A DNA stretch of 64,000 nucleotides, from positions 4,402,001-4,466,000 of the forward strand of contig CM066300.1 in the NCBI GenBank assembly GCA_033807695.1, given 5' to 3'. This document shows positions 11,178 to 21,643 of this stretch, piece by piece (the stretch's first letter is position 1; each line of letters opens with the position of its first letter). A program made the position numbers and the translations under genes. The notes beneath the pieces were generated by a model. It was not told where the DNA came from. It saw only the letters and a program-made list of their open reading frames with translations, and did no database searches. This DNA comes from Daedaleopsis sinensis. Taxonomy: Eukaryota; Basidiomycota; Agaricomycetes; Polyporales; Polyporaceae.

Positions 11178-13742
11178 ATCTGCAAGGGGAGTTGGGATAA
11201 GGAGACAGTTTTCCGTCCAAGAATCCTCATCGCGGTCCCCAGACTTATATCACGAAGTGCTTATAGCATTGAAAAATCAGCAGGAAGGAGACGGGACCAT
11301 CGAGCCATCACGCGTATGTGCAGGTACGTACTGAAGCGGTCGCTTGTCTCCCCAGCTTCCACGGAGAAGTCCTTGTCGGTCATCGGGAGAAAGTCGTGAG
11401 GCCATCAGCGCGACAGCCCCAGGTCCTCAAAATTGAATTTGAAAAGAATCCGACTAAGTACTACCGAGGTCCACGGAAGCAAATATTGATCTTCTCCACA
11501 CTAACATATGCACGATCAGCCTGAGAGAAGTTGCCTTGCCAAATGTCGTACAACCGCATCAAACATACCCGCGATCTGGAAGGTGTGCCAAGTTGAAGTA
11601 ATGGCCACGCATGAACTTGGCGTAAACGTTCTGCAAGAGAGCTATCTCTCTGATTTTCAGGAGCGAGACAGAGAGTTGGAGGGCAAAAACGGGGAACACA
11701 CCAACTGTGCGAGTGCGCCTGAGTGTACCTGAGTGCGCCAATGGCAGTCCATAGCCGATCATCGATCAGCGCTTCAGTGGCCACCCACAATTTGCAAAGC
11801 CTATCTGACCCTAACACGACGAGCATCCGTATATTTTTGACGGATGAAAAGGCGTGCAAAATGGGCCGCTGGAGGTAACCCTTTTCGCCCAAAGGAGCCT
11901 TTTGGACGACTTTTGGACGACCTTTTGGCCCTGGGATGCCTTGTGTGGCCAATTTCGGACGCTTTTTCTCCCGTACAAAATATTCGGATGCCCGCCGTGT
12001 AACCTCATCGGATGCACAAGAAACGATTACGGCATATGGCAGTTCGTTCTCCATTCCAGGTTAGTTGAGCTTAGGACGGACCGATGGTACTAGTGGCCCA
12101 TTAGCTTGACATGTTCTCAAAATAAGTTCAGAGTTCATACACTAACACTGTCTGTTGTGCTGCTCCTTTGAACGTCTGCGGTCTCGAGCCAGGAGCCTGA
12201 GGGTGAGAGCAACTTGGCGAGAGAGATCCACGCCCATGCTCGCATGTTCCTCGCAAAATTTCTGTTCCGCGCATCCGCCAATGAGTCCACATCAGTGTAC
12301 GTATACGTCGCCTTCTCATGATCATGAGCCCTATAGCGACCCTTCATTATTAATGTTGGTACATTTTTGCAGACCGCCGCCGGTCCGAAGTCCATACCCA
12401 CACCTACCCACACGAAACGGTTCTAGGGCTGGATACTATGTCTCACGAGTCACGGCTAGCAATTAATGATCCTGCATTCAGTGACGACTGACGAAGACCT
12501 CGGATTTTTATTCTTCGACTTAAGTTAACAGCCTGACGCGCTTCTAGGTTCATCTGAGAGTGCAGGGCCGTGAAACCTTGTGAAACACGCCCGGGCGGTA
12601 CAAGGGGATATGCCAGTATTGGTGGAGTGACGGTCATCAAACCTCATAGTCGCGTTTGTTTGGCGATAAGTATGTGTTCGAGAGGGACCGCCAAGCTCGT
12701 GTTGCGTCTAACGCAGCTGGCACAACCTGGGCACAACAGCGCCGGGTCGCGACACGACGCAGCAAGTCTAGACCTGAGACTATTCCGTCTTCATCATATC
12801 ATCTTCATGTGACAGGGCACTATGAGAGTGTTCAATGCGGGCCATCAAGCCAGTGCGCCGGTACTGATTGAACGGCAAATAAGTACAAGGAGTGCGCCTG
12901 ATCAACTCGTGCGCTCGCACTGTAGTACTTGGCGTTCTCAGCAAGCACTGTCCCTTAAGGTCCCTTAGTGTATAATTAACTTTTACTGAACATTTCTGCC
13001 AGTCTATGGTATTTTTATTGCCTCGCTTCCGCCTGGTTATCCTGCCAACGCCACCAGAGTAATAAGTATCCAATGTAGTACTAGTCCACTAGTCTCCACC
13101 ACTAGTGACTTGCTACATAGTCGGGTCATCGATCTCGATGGTTAGACACCGACACACCAATCACATCACCGATACACGTGCACCGTCACTCACTGTAATC
13201 GTTTCCCGCGAGCATTGGTCAATTAAAGAAAATCCTCAAGTTCCCCTTAAATTCGATCTAGTCCATGATACACAAAGGTCGGACGCGGCGGATATCAAAG
13301 AAGTTGATGATGGTCCGCCAGTAAGTAGTAATAACTACTAATAAGTACTCTGAGCTCAGTTTCGAAGACGGAGCGCCCTGCGCTTCGGATCGTATTGATT
13401 AGTACTCCGTAGCTAACCAAAATAGAAAGAAGGTCCTACTCAAGAACAGGGTTGCTCGAGTACTGCTATTCGGGAACGATGTGCCCAACTACGCCATTGC
13501 GAAGCTTGTATACGTGTAGGCAAGACAAATGCATATGTGCATAGCCATACTCGAGGAAGATCGTGACATGCTCGTTACTTGTTCGAGATGTTATTTCCAA
13601 CAACCGCTGTGCACCTGTTGGAGACGAGGACTGCACCACGATATCATAGCTGAGCGTTCGAAGAATCACACAACTGTGCGATACTTAGAAGGGTGACGAC
13701 AACGAACATTAGATCCAATAGTACTGTACAAGTAATAGGCCA
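11178..13742. other. Long region without a recognisable gene
   Basis: This 2.6-kb region lies between the monooxygenase start and the 3' end of the mS45 gene. I recognise no coding family on either strand. The longest open frame (11461-12054, minus, 197 codons) has no domain-like pattern. A perfect 11-bp tandem duplication (CTTTTGGACGA) lies at 11899-11920, and ACTAGT-type motifs recur near 13080-13110. It may contain degenerate repeats. Confidence 0.4.
11899..11920. repeat. 11-bp direct tandem duplication
   Basis: CTTTTGGACGA occurs twice back to back, followed by a third partial copy (CTTTTGG). Confidence 0.6.
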
Positions 13743-15219
13743 CTACGCATCGACGGCGGGTGACGGTCCAGAGTCGTGCTGCATCTGTGCAGATGAAGCA
13801 GCCTCGACCGCTCTCCGTCGTCGCTTCAGAAGCGTGCGGCGCTTTGCAGCTTGGACACGCTTAAGTCGGTCTTTGACGTCAACGAACTTAACGCCAACGT
13901 CGACGAAGCGGATAGTCGGTCGTCCCGACCGCTCGTGGACCACGTCAGGGTTAGTCTCAAGGTTGAGATGACGGAGCCTCTTCAAGAGAGCGGCTTCTCT
14001 GGACTTCGAAGAGTTCGCGCCATCGATAGAGGCTTTTGAAAGAAGCTCTCTCATCATCGGAGTCTGGTGGAACATTAGCTCACTAACTTCGCACTAAACG
14101 GTATCATGACGGCGCACCTGGCCTTCGACTACCGGCTCCCAAAACAAACGTTGATAGCGAGCACGAGCGATATCCTTGGTAGCCTCGGAAAGCTCGTCGG
14201 CTTCGACAGTATCCTCCCCAAGTTCCTGTGCTCCAGGAAGCGCCCCAGTCTTGGCCGACAAAGGTTTCTTCTCGCTGACTCCGAGCGAGAACTCCATGCC
14301 CTTCAAAAATCCAGTTTGCAGTGGTTTCTTCTGCAAATCAGGATTAGTAAAAGAGTACCAACGCAATGACGTTGGGCAGATTCAGATGGGGTTGAAAAAG
14401 AGTTGTAACCAGAGCCCGCGTGATGTAAGGCACAACGGGCATCTTACAATTCGCGAATGATGATGAAGTTCTCATCACGAAGGGAGGGTAGGTTCTTAAA
14501 CACTCACCTCCTGTGAGACATACATGTCATCGCAATCAGGTTGTTAGCTTGGCCGTGAACGACATACAGTCTCGTGGATGTACCTGAATGACGCAGTCAG
14601 CATTCGACGATACACTTTTGGAAAATGAGACGTCGCGACAAAATTCAGAAAGCAAAGCATGCAAGTGTGTCTAACCATTTGCCACGTGGGTATCTTCAAG
14701 ACTAATCGATTTAAACTCATCTTACGCGCGACGTTACAGCTACAGAATATGAGAAGCACGGACTGACCTTTTTCCAATGTTCCTCTAGACCCTTCAAACG
14801 CAGGATAGCATCGACACGCGCAATACTCAGGCCGTAGCGCTGAGCAAGAGTCCGAACGTCAGACGTCGTAGGGTTGGCGATGTGCTCATTCCAGATAACT
14901 GTTCGGATGGCGTCGGATATGGGTGCTGGCGGCTTGAACGATGGGTTCAGAGGGAAAGGCTAAATGTAGGTGAGTTAAACACGAAGCGATGGAAACTGAA
15001 GCAGACGAACTCAACTACTTGACCACCGAGCCAATTCTTGGCTCGGACAGGATCCTTAAACTTCAAGCCTTCAGTTCGAAGCCATTGAGCATAGGTAGGG
15101 CCTTGCTTGAACGGGTCCTCGGGGCCCCCGTCAGATTTTACAGCGTACTGTCGACAAGGCACAAGAGAAAGCCATGACCGCGCTGGTCGACGAGAAGCCT
15201 GTGCGAGATGGGCGAGCAT
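13743..15219 (-). CDS. Mitochondrial small-subunit ribosomal protein mS45 (Bot1/Mrps35 family)
   Basis: This is a mitoribosomal small-subunit protein of the 'eukaryotic mitochondrial regulator' family (Bot1 in fission yeast). Exons in transcription order: 15219-15019, 14959-14768, 14330-14118 and 14063-13743, all phase 0, giving 308 residues. The N-terminus is Arg/Ser/Ala-rich (MLAHLAQASRRPARSW), as expected of a matrix presequence. Family blocks follow: RTLAQRYGLSIARVDAILRL, KPLQTGFLKGME, and near the end GRPTIRFVDVGVKFVDV with a very basic helix. The upstream in-frame codons to 15270 are not used, because the Met at 15219 begins the presequence. The 437-nt second-to-last intron (14331-14767) is far longer than the others here. 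Its flanks still join the family motif directly. Confidence 0.85.
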
Positions 15220-15337
15220 TGTAAGTCGCGCTGGCAAATTTGTGCCCTTTCTTCTGCATCTCACGTGCACTTCAGGGCAGGCAGCCGCCGCGGGGCGCTA
15301 TGGACCAACTTTGGGCGCTTGCAACGACGTGCTACCG
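15220..15337. promoter_or_regulatory. Compact divergent promoter between mS45 and the methyltransferase
   Basis: Only 118 bp separate the two start codons, which point away from each other, so the genes must share promoter DNA or overlap in their leaders. No clear TATA box was seen. Confidence 0.5.
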
Positions 15338-16764
15338 ATGGGCGATCACTGTGCGGCGATCGAATACGGAACCTCGAGCTCTATTCCGCCACTGTTCGAC
15401 GTCTTGCGCGGATATGCGACGCTGCGGCCTCCGAGAGCTATCCGCAGACCTCCGGTGCCGTTTGCCCCTACTCACGAGTTCCTCCTCAATACCTTGCTGT
15501 TGAATCCACACTTTCAGGAGTTTCCTCCTTCGAAGCAGTACCAACGCTCTTTCTGGAAGTGGGCCATAGAATGGCTAGAGGAACTAATTTGCGAAGAGGC
15601 ACGCAACTTCGGGCCATGGCTCAGCCTGCGCTAACGCTTACGATCTGAAGGAAGAAGTCGATGAACGAATCTACATCCACCACATCGATCTCATCCGATG
15701 TGCTTCCGCGAAGACGTATGTGCACTTCTAGGCATCAGTTGACGTTCTCGCTCATAGGCGCATAGGCTCTTCAGCAAGGACATAGGCAGCGCGAGACCGG
15801 AGCCTTCCTACCTGACGTATCTGTGGCCCAGTAAGCAAAAGATACCTCGTCCGGTCTACCCCGGTTACGCAAGTGTAACGCTTCGGGAATCGCGTGCTAC
15901 CATTGAAAATGGGACGACTGGACTTAGGACTTGGTCAACAAGTCTCGTCCTTGCACAATACGTTCTATCCCAGCCAGGTGAAACCAGCTACGAGCTTTCA
16001 CTCGTCGAACTCCACTGACTGGAACGCGTAGAACTTGTCGCCTCTCGAAAGGTTCTCGAGTTGGGTTGTGGGGCCGGCTTCTTGGGCACCATCGTGGCGT
16101 CCATTCAGTCTGCGACTCCTCAAAACTCCTCTCTATGGCTAACGGATGCAAATGAGCCTGTTCTACAACAGTGCAAGGCTAATTTGTCCCTATCGTGTAG
16201 TACGTTTCGGATGAACCGCCACATCGAGATCTTGCGTATTCAACGGCGAACCACCCAGACGACTCTCATAAACATCCAGACTTGAATGTTCGCCTCCTTG
16301 ACTGGTCGGATGCGATGGAGCCGGCTTTAGTCCCCTCGGTCGAAGCATTCCTCTCCCGGGTACGCCCAGATGTCTTGCTTGGAGCAGACTTGGTTCGTAT
16401 GTCCGTGCAATGTTCATGAACCATACTAATTGATGGCTAGGCATACGACCCGTCTATCATACCTCCCCTCATGCAAATCTTACTTGTCGCGCTCACACCA
16501 ACAGACAACACCCATAACCCGATTGCGTATCTCGCACTTCCTGTGCGGACCGAAGAGACTATGTCTGACTTTCTCCGTCAGGCCGGTGAGGGCTTCTTCG
16601 TTGAGTCGTTCCCATCCTGCTGACTGCGTGAACTAGGAGAGCTATTCGTACTCACCCAGCTCGACGCTATCCCCGTTGCCGACAACATCTTTACCGGGGT
16701 CGCCGAGTTGGGTCTCGATGCTCTCACACAAGTCGTTCGGGTGTTCAGAATTCAGCGTCGTTGA
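15338..16764 (+). CDS. Protein-lysine N-methyltransferase, FAM86/EFM3-like
   Basis: This is a seven-beta-strand SAM-dependent methyltransferase of the FAM86/EFM3 group, whose members methylate translation elongation factor 2 on lysine. Exons: 15338-15598, 15651-15715, 15766-15977, 16032-16199, 16259-16392, 16441-16585 and 16637-16764, in exact phase, giving 370 residues. The N-terminal FAM86-like segment includes the RGYATLRPPRA pattern and FPPSKQYQRSFWKWAIEWLE. The SAM-binding motif VLELGCGAGFLG lies at about residue 184, and LLGADL with a following YDP forms the later catalytic-fold motif. Intron 1 (15599-15650) is GC-AG with a good CTAAC branch site. The start at 15338 places the conserved block about 15 residues in, as is usual. 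The substrate assignment is inferred from family only. Confidence 0.85.
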
Positions 16765-17148
16765 ACTCGTCTCAAAATTCAACATCATACGACAGTCCAT
16801 TTTGCGTTATAGCCATTTGATCAGCTACGATCGACCTAGCACGTTACAATGTTATGTTAGTCGGACGGTCCCGGACAATTTCGAGGAATATAACGACCTA
16901 TTACGACGCCTTTGATGCGGGTCATGATCTCGTAGCGTGTTGAGAGAGCTACTGAGATATGGATGTACTGGGTCTTGTGTTTCAAGCTTCAAGCCCGTAG
17001 GGCTTTACTAGCCTTGGCACCTGATAATGTGAGCGTTTTCAGTCAGGACTCAGGATGATCTAGCGTGATCCCTGCTGCGGCAAGTATTTGCTGCACGGCA
17101 CCGATTACTATCAGAAGTGACTACTTGCGAACTGCGCATGCTCAGCGG
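16765..17148. other. Intergenic region upstream of the F-box-like gene
   Basis: No gene was recognised in this 384-bp stretch. The open reading after 16764 ends quickly and shows no conserved sequence. Confidence 0.5.
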
Positions 17149-17156
17149 TATATATA
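17149..17156 (+). promoter_or_regulatory. TATA box of the F-box-like gene
   Basis: TATATATA lies 45 bp before the ATG at 17201, a plausible core-promoter distance. Confidence 0.5.
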
Positions 17157-17200
17157 CAACATAAGATTTAGAGCGTCGCCTCCCTCTCAACCTTCCCACT

Positions 17201-18514
17201 ATGCCAGATATCACTCTCGTCCCAACTGATATCCTGCGACGCATCATCATGCTCTCCTGTACGGATGGTGGTAATACAGGCAGATCACTCTCAGAAACTT
17301 GCAGGTTCCTTTATGCCCAGTCACACGACACCCGCTTCTACTCCCTTTCCATCTCCTCTCTCAAGCAGCTCCAGGACTTCCTGAAGTCCATCCGTCCTCT
17401 GGCACCCGCGGGAGCACACAATCATCTACCAGTTCATCATCTCTGGCTATCGTTCCGCGGCGCAGACGATAGAGACGTGCTTGCGAGCAGCAGCCCACAT
17501 AACTTCAGCTGGAGTTGCGTTCCCGGCACGACTGCGGACGACGAGGAGAGACTTCGTGCGGACTTGGCCCGCGCGCAGGCCCTCGTGGAGCGGTGGCCGT
17601 CGCACTGCGCCGCGGCGATTCACGAGCTCCTTCCGCTCGTCGCCCCGACGCTGCGCACGCTCTGCGTGCTGCAAGGCGACCAGCAGCCCCTCCCCGTGTT
17701 CTTCCAGCACCTGCCCCACTTGCGCGAGCTGACCGTCTACAACGGCCTCGCCGGGATACACCGCCGGGCGATGTTAGGCCCCAGTGTCGCGCGCGCCGAC
17801 GACACGCTGGACTGGGCGAACGCGCTCCGCATGCCGGCGCTGGAGCGCCTGCATCTCGTCGCACACGGGTCGACTCGCGCGGCGTTCCTCCGCCGCTCGC
17901 CGCTGCGCAATGCGCACTTGACCCACCTGCGGGTCTCCAACATCGGCCAAAGCGACACAGCCATCCCTGGACGGCGTCCGTACGAACAGTGCGGGCGGCC
18001 GTTGCCCGGAGCACCCTCAGCCATTCCTGCCGACGCGACGTTTCCTCGCCTGCGCGAGTTGGTCCTGCACGGCATAGAAGTCAGGCCTGGGGGTTTCTGC
18101 GGGACGAACGCGGCTGAGTACCAGGAGGTACGCTGGTGCCTTGAAGAGATCTTCGCGACCTTGAACTTGATGGAGGGCGTGCGTGCCTTCTACCTGAGCA
18201 GCAAGGAAGGGTTCCCAGGCTGTTCCGCGGGGAGGCTATGGGACGACTGGCTTGATCGGATCGATGGTGGACCAGGCTGTTGGGTGGAGTCCCAAGAGGA
18301 AGAAGAGCGCCTCGAGAAGGTTGCGACGGTGCGCGAGGAGCACGAGGAGCACGAGGAGCTCTGCCAGCTTCAAGAATTCCAACGTCAGCTAGCCGTCAAC
18401 GATGAAGAGGTCATCTTAGCAAATGGATGCGGGTGCGAGGACCATCCAGAGCATTATGACGAGGGTCGGTCCATAACATCAACCGAGACCAGCTGGGGAT
18501 GTAATATTGTATGA
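17201..18514 (+). CDS. F-box-like/LRR orphan protein
   Basis: This is an intronless gene for a 437-residue protein. The first 50 residues (LVPTDILRRIIML... LSETCRFLYAQ) resemble the degenerate F-box found in large expanded families of Agaricomycetes. The middle has irregular leucine-rich segments, and the C-terminus is acidic and rich in EEH-type repeats (about residues 365-410). F-box proteins usually link Skp1/Cullin ubiquitin ligases to substrates, but no partner can be inferred here. The central region (17500-18100) is very GC-rich, which creates long shadow frames on both strands. Intronless structure is unusual in this intron-rich window and fits a fast-evolving family. Confidence 0.65.
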   Translation: MPDITLVPTDILRRIIMLSCTDGGNTGRSLSETCRFLYAQSHDTRFYSLSISSLKQLQDFLKSIRPLAPAGAHNHLPVHHLWLSFRGADDRDVLASSSPHNFSWSCVPGTTADDEERLRADLARAQALVERWPSHCAAAIHELLPLVAPTLRTLCVLQGDQQPLPVFFQHLPHLRELTVYNGLAGIHRRAMLGPSVARADDTLDWANALRMPALERLHLVAHGSTRAAFLRRSPLRNAHLTHLRVSNIGQSDTAIPGRRPYEQCGRPLPGAPSAIPADATFPRLRELVLHGIEVRPGGFCGTNAAEYQEVRWCLEEIFATLNLMEGVRAFYLSSKEGFPGCSAGRLWDDWLDRIDGGPGCWVESQEEEERLEKVATVREEHEEHEELCQLQEFQRQLAVNDEEVILANGCGCEDHPEHYDEGRSITSTETSWGCNIV

Positions 18515-19111
18515 GACTGCTCGGTAAAGATTAGGGATGCTTGCTCACAGGTCCGGGGTGAACCGGTGATCGACGAACGGCCCCGCTGCCACGAGCAGAT
18601 TTGTAGGAATCAGTAGGATAGAGCTCAATGATCGCTCTTTAGACATAGCATCTTCGAGCCTGAGGCTGATATCGCGACACCATGCAATATACGCATGTTG
18701 GTGCGCGCCGCTGGACTATCCATCTGCCGTGCCGTCAACACAGATACGTGCCTCGACTGAATCGAGGACGACCGAGTGGATGTATCCTCAGACGGCCCGT
18801 CAGTGCCCTTTGGCAGTGGCCTCTTGATACGCACCTCAAACTTCGGAAGCTACCGAGAATATACAACCGTGGAACACCCTGGCCATCGGAGATGAAGAAG
18901 CTACGTACACCGCAAGCAACGAGGACAGTGATCCAGAACGTGAATCTGACCTCGAGAACAAACTTCGAGGCACTAGCAAGCACTAGGAATGTCGGCAGAC
19001 CGCTGCAGGGACGATATGTTGTGCGAGTTGACCCGGAATGTCGTCGTTGCATGCGGTCAGGACGGGGCGGAAGCAAACGTGCATGGAGGGATTCGACGCA
19101 AGGCTTGGGCG
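18515..19111. other. Intergenic region upstream of WSS1
   Basis: Overlapping open frames run on both strands (18682-19275 plus, 18735-19256 minus), but neither shows a domain, conserved motif or convincing exon structure. I see no supportable gene. Confidence 0.45.
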
Positions 19112-19174
19112 ACGCGTTCCGGACGCGTTCTGGACTGTTCGCGGGTCTTACGTCAGCATGTGTCTCTGACGCGT
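19112..19174. promoter_or_regulatory. Three MluI cell-cycle boxes upstream of WSS1
   Basis: ACGCGT occurs at 19112-19117, 19123-19128 and 19169-19174, roughly 185-245 bp before the WSS1 ATG. In fungi this hexamer is the binding site of the G1/S factor MBF. Clustering makes chance less likely, but function is inferred. Confidence 0.5.
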
Positions 19175-19296
19175 CTGTGGCTGTAGGTTCGGCAAGCTTC
19201 GGCTCAGGCGGTCTAGCTGCTCTCTGCTGCTCTCTTCGGAGTCCTCCCACTCGCATCTCGGTCCTCGTCCTCTAACGCTAGTCTACACGCTGCCCT

Positions 19297-19302
19297 TATA
19301 TA
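19297..19302 (+). promoter_or_regulatory. TATA box of WSS1
   Basis: TATATA lies 56 bp upstream of the start codon at 19358. Confidence 0.45.
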
Positions 19303-19357
19303 CCACTCGCCTCCCATTTGCCCAAGAAACTCTCCCTTGCTACACAAGCCACTTTCC

Positions 19358-20929
19358 ATGTCTGACATCCTCGTCAAGTCCTTGACACACCTCAAAGACC
19401 GCCCAAGAGCAGATCATGCACTCCAGATCCTCCGGAGGCTCGCCTCTCTCGTCAAACCCATCATGCGTAAGCATGGGTGGGTACTTCCAGTCCTCTCGGA
19501 GTTCTTTCCGGAGAGTCCCAATCTTCTTGGTGAGTCGATGGTCGCAACTACGCGCAATGAATGGGCACTAACAATTGCCGTACTCCGGAAGGCTTGAGTG
19601 AGTGGTCAGCATTCGCTCCACAGGTATCCTTATACCGACGAGAGCTTACTAGACATCAACGCGGGCCAGAAGATCTTGGTGCGTCTACGACCTCCACATG
19701 CACCCGACACTTTCTACGATGAAGAAGACATTGTACATACCATGCTACATGAGGTGCGCAATAAAACATTGCTGTGCTCGTGTCCTGTCATAACACAGAT
19801 GTGTTGTCAGTTGACCCATAACGTCCACGGACCCCACGACGACAAGTTCTACAAGTATCTCTCCGGTTTAGAGGAAGAGTACGACGCTTTACGCGCGTCA
19901 GGCTACGACGGCGAAGGTTTCCTTTCTAAGGGTCGTCGCCTTGGCGTCAACGTGTCCCACGACCTTCCTCCTCACCTGGCCCGCCAGAAGGTCCTCGAAG
20001 CGGCCGAAAAGCGACGACAGGCCAACGCTGTGCTGGGTCGCGGCGGTCGCCTTGGGGGCATCGTAAGGAGCACCAAGTCTCCCCGAGAGCTTGCTGCAGA
20101 GGTACACACCCCTGTCGTTAATACACCGAACTTTATCTCTAACGGGTGCCCGCACTGACAGGCTGCAGAGCGCAGAGCTCGTGACCAGAAGGCGTGTGCC
20201 TCCGGAGAGGTCGCACACAGGGAGGCCGAGAAGGCCGCGAAGGAGAGCGTCCAAGACGACGTGATCGACCTCACGAGCGACTCGGACTCTGACATCGAGC
20301 TCGAACCCGGCATCATCGTCATCGACGAAGACTCCCCCTCCCCGATGTCGTTCACCCCGACATCCAGCGGTGCCCGTTCTCCCCTGAGCGGCTACTCCTC
20401 TTCCTCGACCGCCCTCACCCCCAACTATCCCTCAAACGCCTTCCGCTCCGGCAGTGGCTATACCTCCTCCTCTGCTTCCTCTGTTTCGAACCTCTCCGCG
20501 GCCTCCTCCTCATCCCGCATGCCCCGCCCCACTGTCCGTCGCGTTCCCCTCGGGGCGGGCGACAGCACCCCGAGCCTCCCCAAGCCGCGCTCGCTCTCAC
20601 GCCCGCCGTCTCGCGCCCACCCCAAGTCGCCCATGACGCCCCCGCCCACGCGCGCGAGCTCGATCATTCACCCGCGGCCTAATGCGAAGCCAGCAATCCC
20701 CGCAGAACGGCAGTGGGCGTGCCCCCGCTGCACGCTCGTGAACAACGCGCTCGCGCTGCAGTGTGCGGCGTGCAGCGGGCTGCGTCCGGCCGCCGGCGGG
20801 GGCCCCGTGCGCGCTGCAGCGGCAGCGACGGAGTTCGGGGGCTGGACGTGCGGGGCTTGCGGGGAGACGGACATCCCGCATGATTTCTGGTCGTGTCGGT
20901 TTTGCGGGAGCATCAAGGCCGCGTCGTGA
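19358..20929 (+). CDS. WSS1: WLM-domain metalloprotease, WSS1-like (DNA-protein crosslink repair)
   Basis: This is a zinc protease of the Wss1/SPRTN class that degrades proteins crosslinked to DNA, acting with SUMO and Cdc48. Exons: 19358-19529, 19592-19597, 19653-19753, 19811-20101 and 20162-20929, giving 445 residues. The 6-nt second exon restores the family sequence between LLG and INAGQK. The WLM domain covers about residues 1-175. Its catalytic motif HELTHNVHGPH lies at residues 92-102, and an intron splits it between HE and LTH. A SUMO-interacting motif VIDLTSDSDSD lies near residue 223, with a second hydrophobic/acidic run (IIVIDEDS) just after. Two RanBP2-type zinc fingers (WACPRC..CAAC, about 376; WTCGAC..CRFC, about 418) end the protein. 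An upstream in-frame TTG is ignored in favour of the ATG. Confidence 0.9.
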
Positions 20930-21643
20930 GGCGCTGATGCGTCTTCAAGCTTTAAAGCTTCAAGCTTCAAGTCTGCGTGATTGAGCTTGTCACTGGTGGA
21001 CTGGTATGGTTAGTTCCACCTCGATTTCTTTCTTTCTGGACGGTAATGCGCTCGAATGCGATGGTCGCTATGGACGCTGTTCGAATATGCATACTCACAT
21101 ACCGGGGTGTTGTGGACCTCGTATTCATCTATTCATCTTGTATAAATGTATTTCTCTCGATCATACTTATTGACGACTCTATCAATTACGATGCGTATAT
21201 AGACCCTAGCTACTACAATGTGTACCATAATGTAGAAACAACTCGGAAATGCCTCACTTCACGGTGGTGGTGCACGTGCTTTTCAGTTCCCAATTAGCGC
21301 CAGTGGATGAAGTGTCTGTAGTTCGTAGCCGCGCATACGCTGCCGCGCCAACTTGTCTACAACCATCCGGTATTCTCTGAAACCCAAGCTTCTTCGAGTC
21401 TCTGAAGGCAAGCCCCGCGTTTACAACGTTATAGAAATGACAGATCGAGAGGTCGAACTCCGGGAACACATCCGTGGTTTACTACTTCAATATGCGCTTA
21501 CTCACCTAGCGACAAACTATGTTCTTTGGACGCAGGAAACAGTGGCAAAAGTGCGCATATACTAGCATATACTTGCCTCCAAAATCTCGCAGAGTCTTAC
21601 TTTACCCTTTTAGCTCTTTTCGGACGCTCTACAGCTTGCTCCA
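20930..21643. other. Intergenic region between WSS1 and the SHOC1-like gene
   Basis: A short AAGCTT/CTTCAAG-rich repeat follows the WSS1 stop at about 20944-20972. The open frame at 21353-21565 (70 codons) could be an unrecognised 5' exon of the next gene, but I could not find a convincing join. Confidence 0.4.

Noticed and set aside
11461..12054. 197-codon minus-strand open frame
   Set aside because: Its composition looks random, it has no domain pattern, and it crosses a small tandem repeat.
18682..19275. Opposed long open frames on both strands before WSS1
   Set aside because: Neither has a recognisable domain or splice structure, and the region carries the WSS1 promoter motifs.
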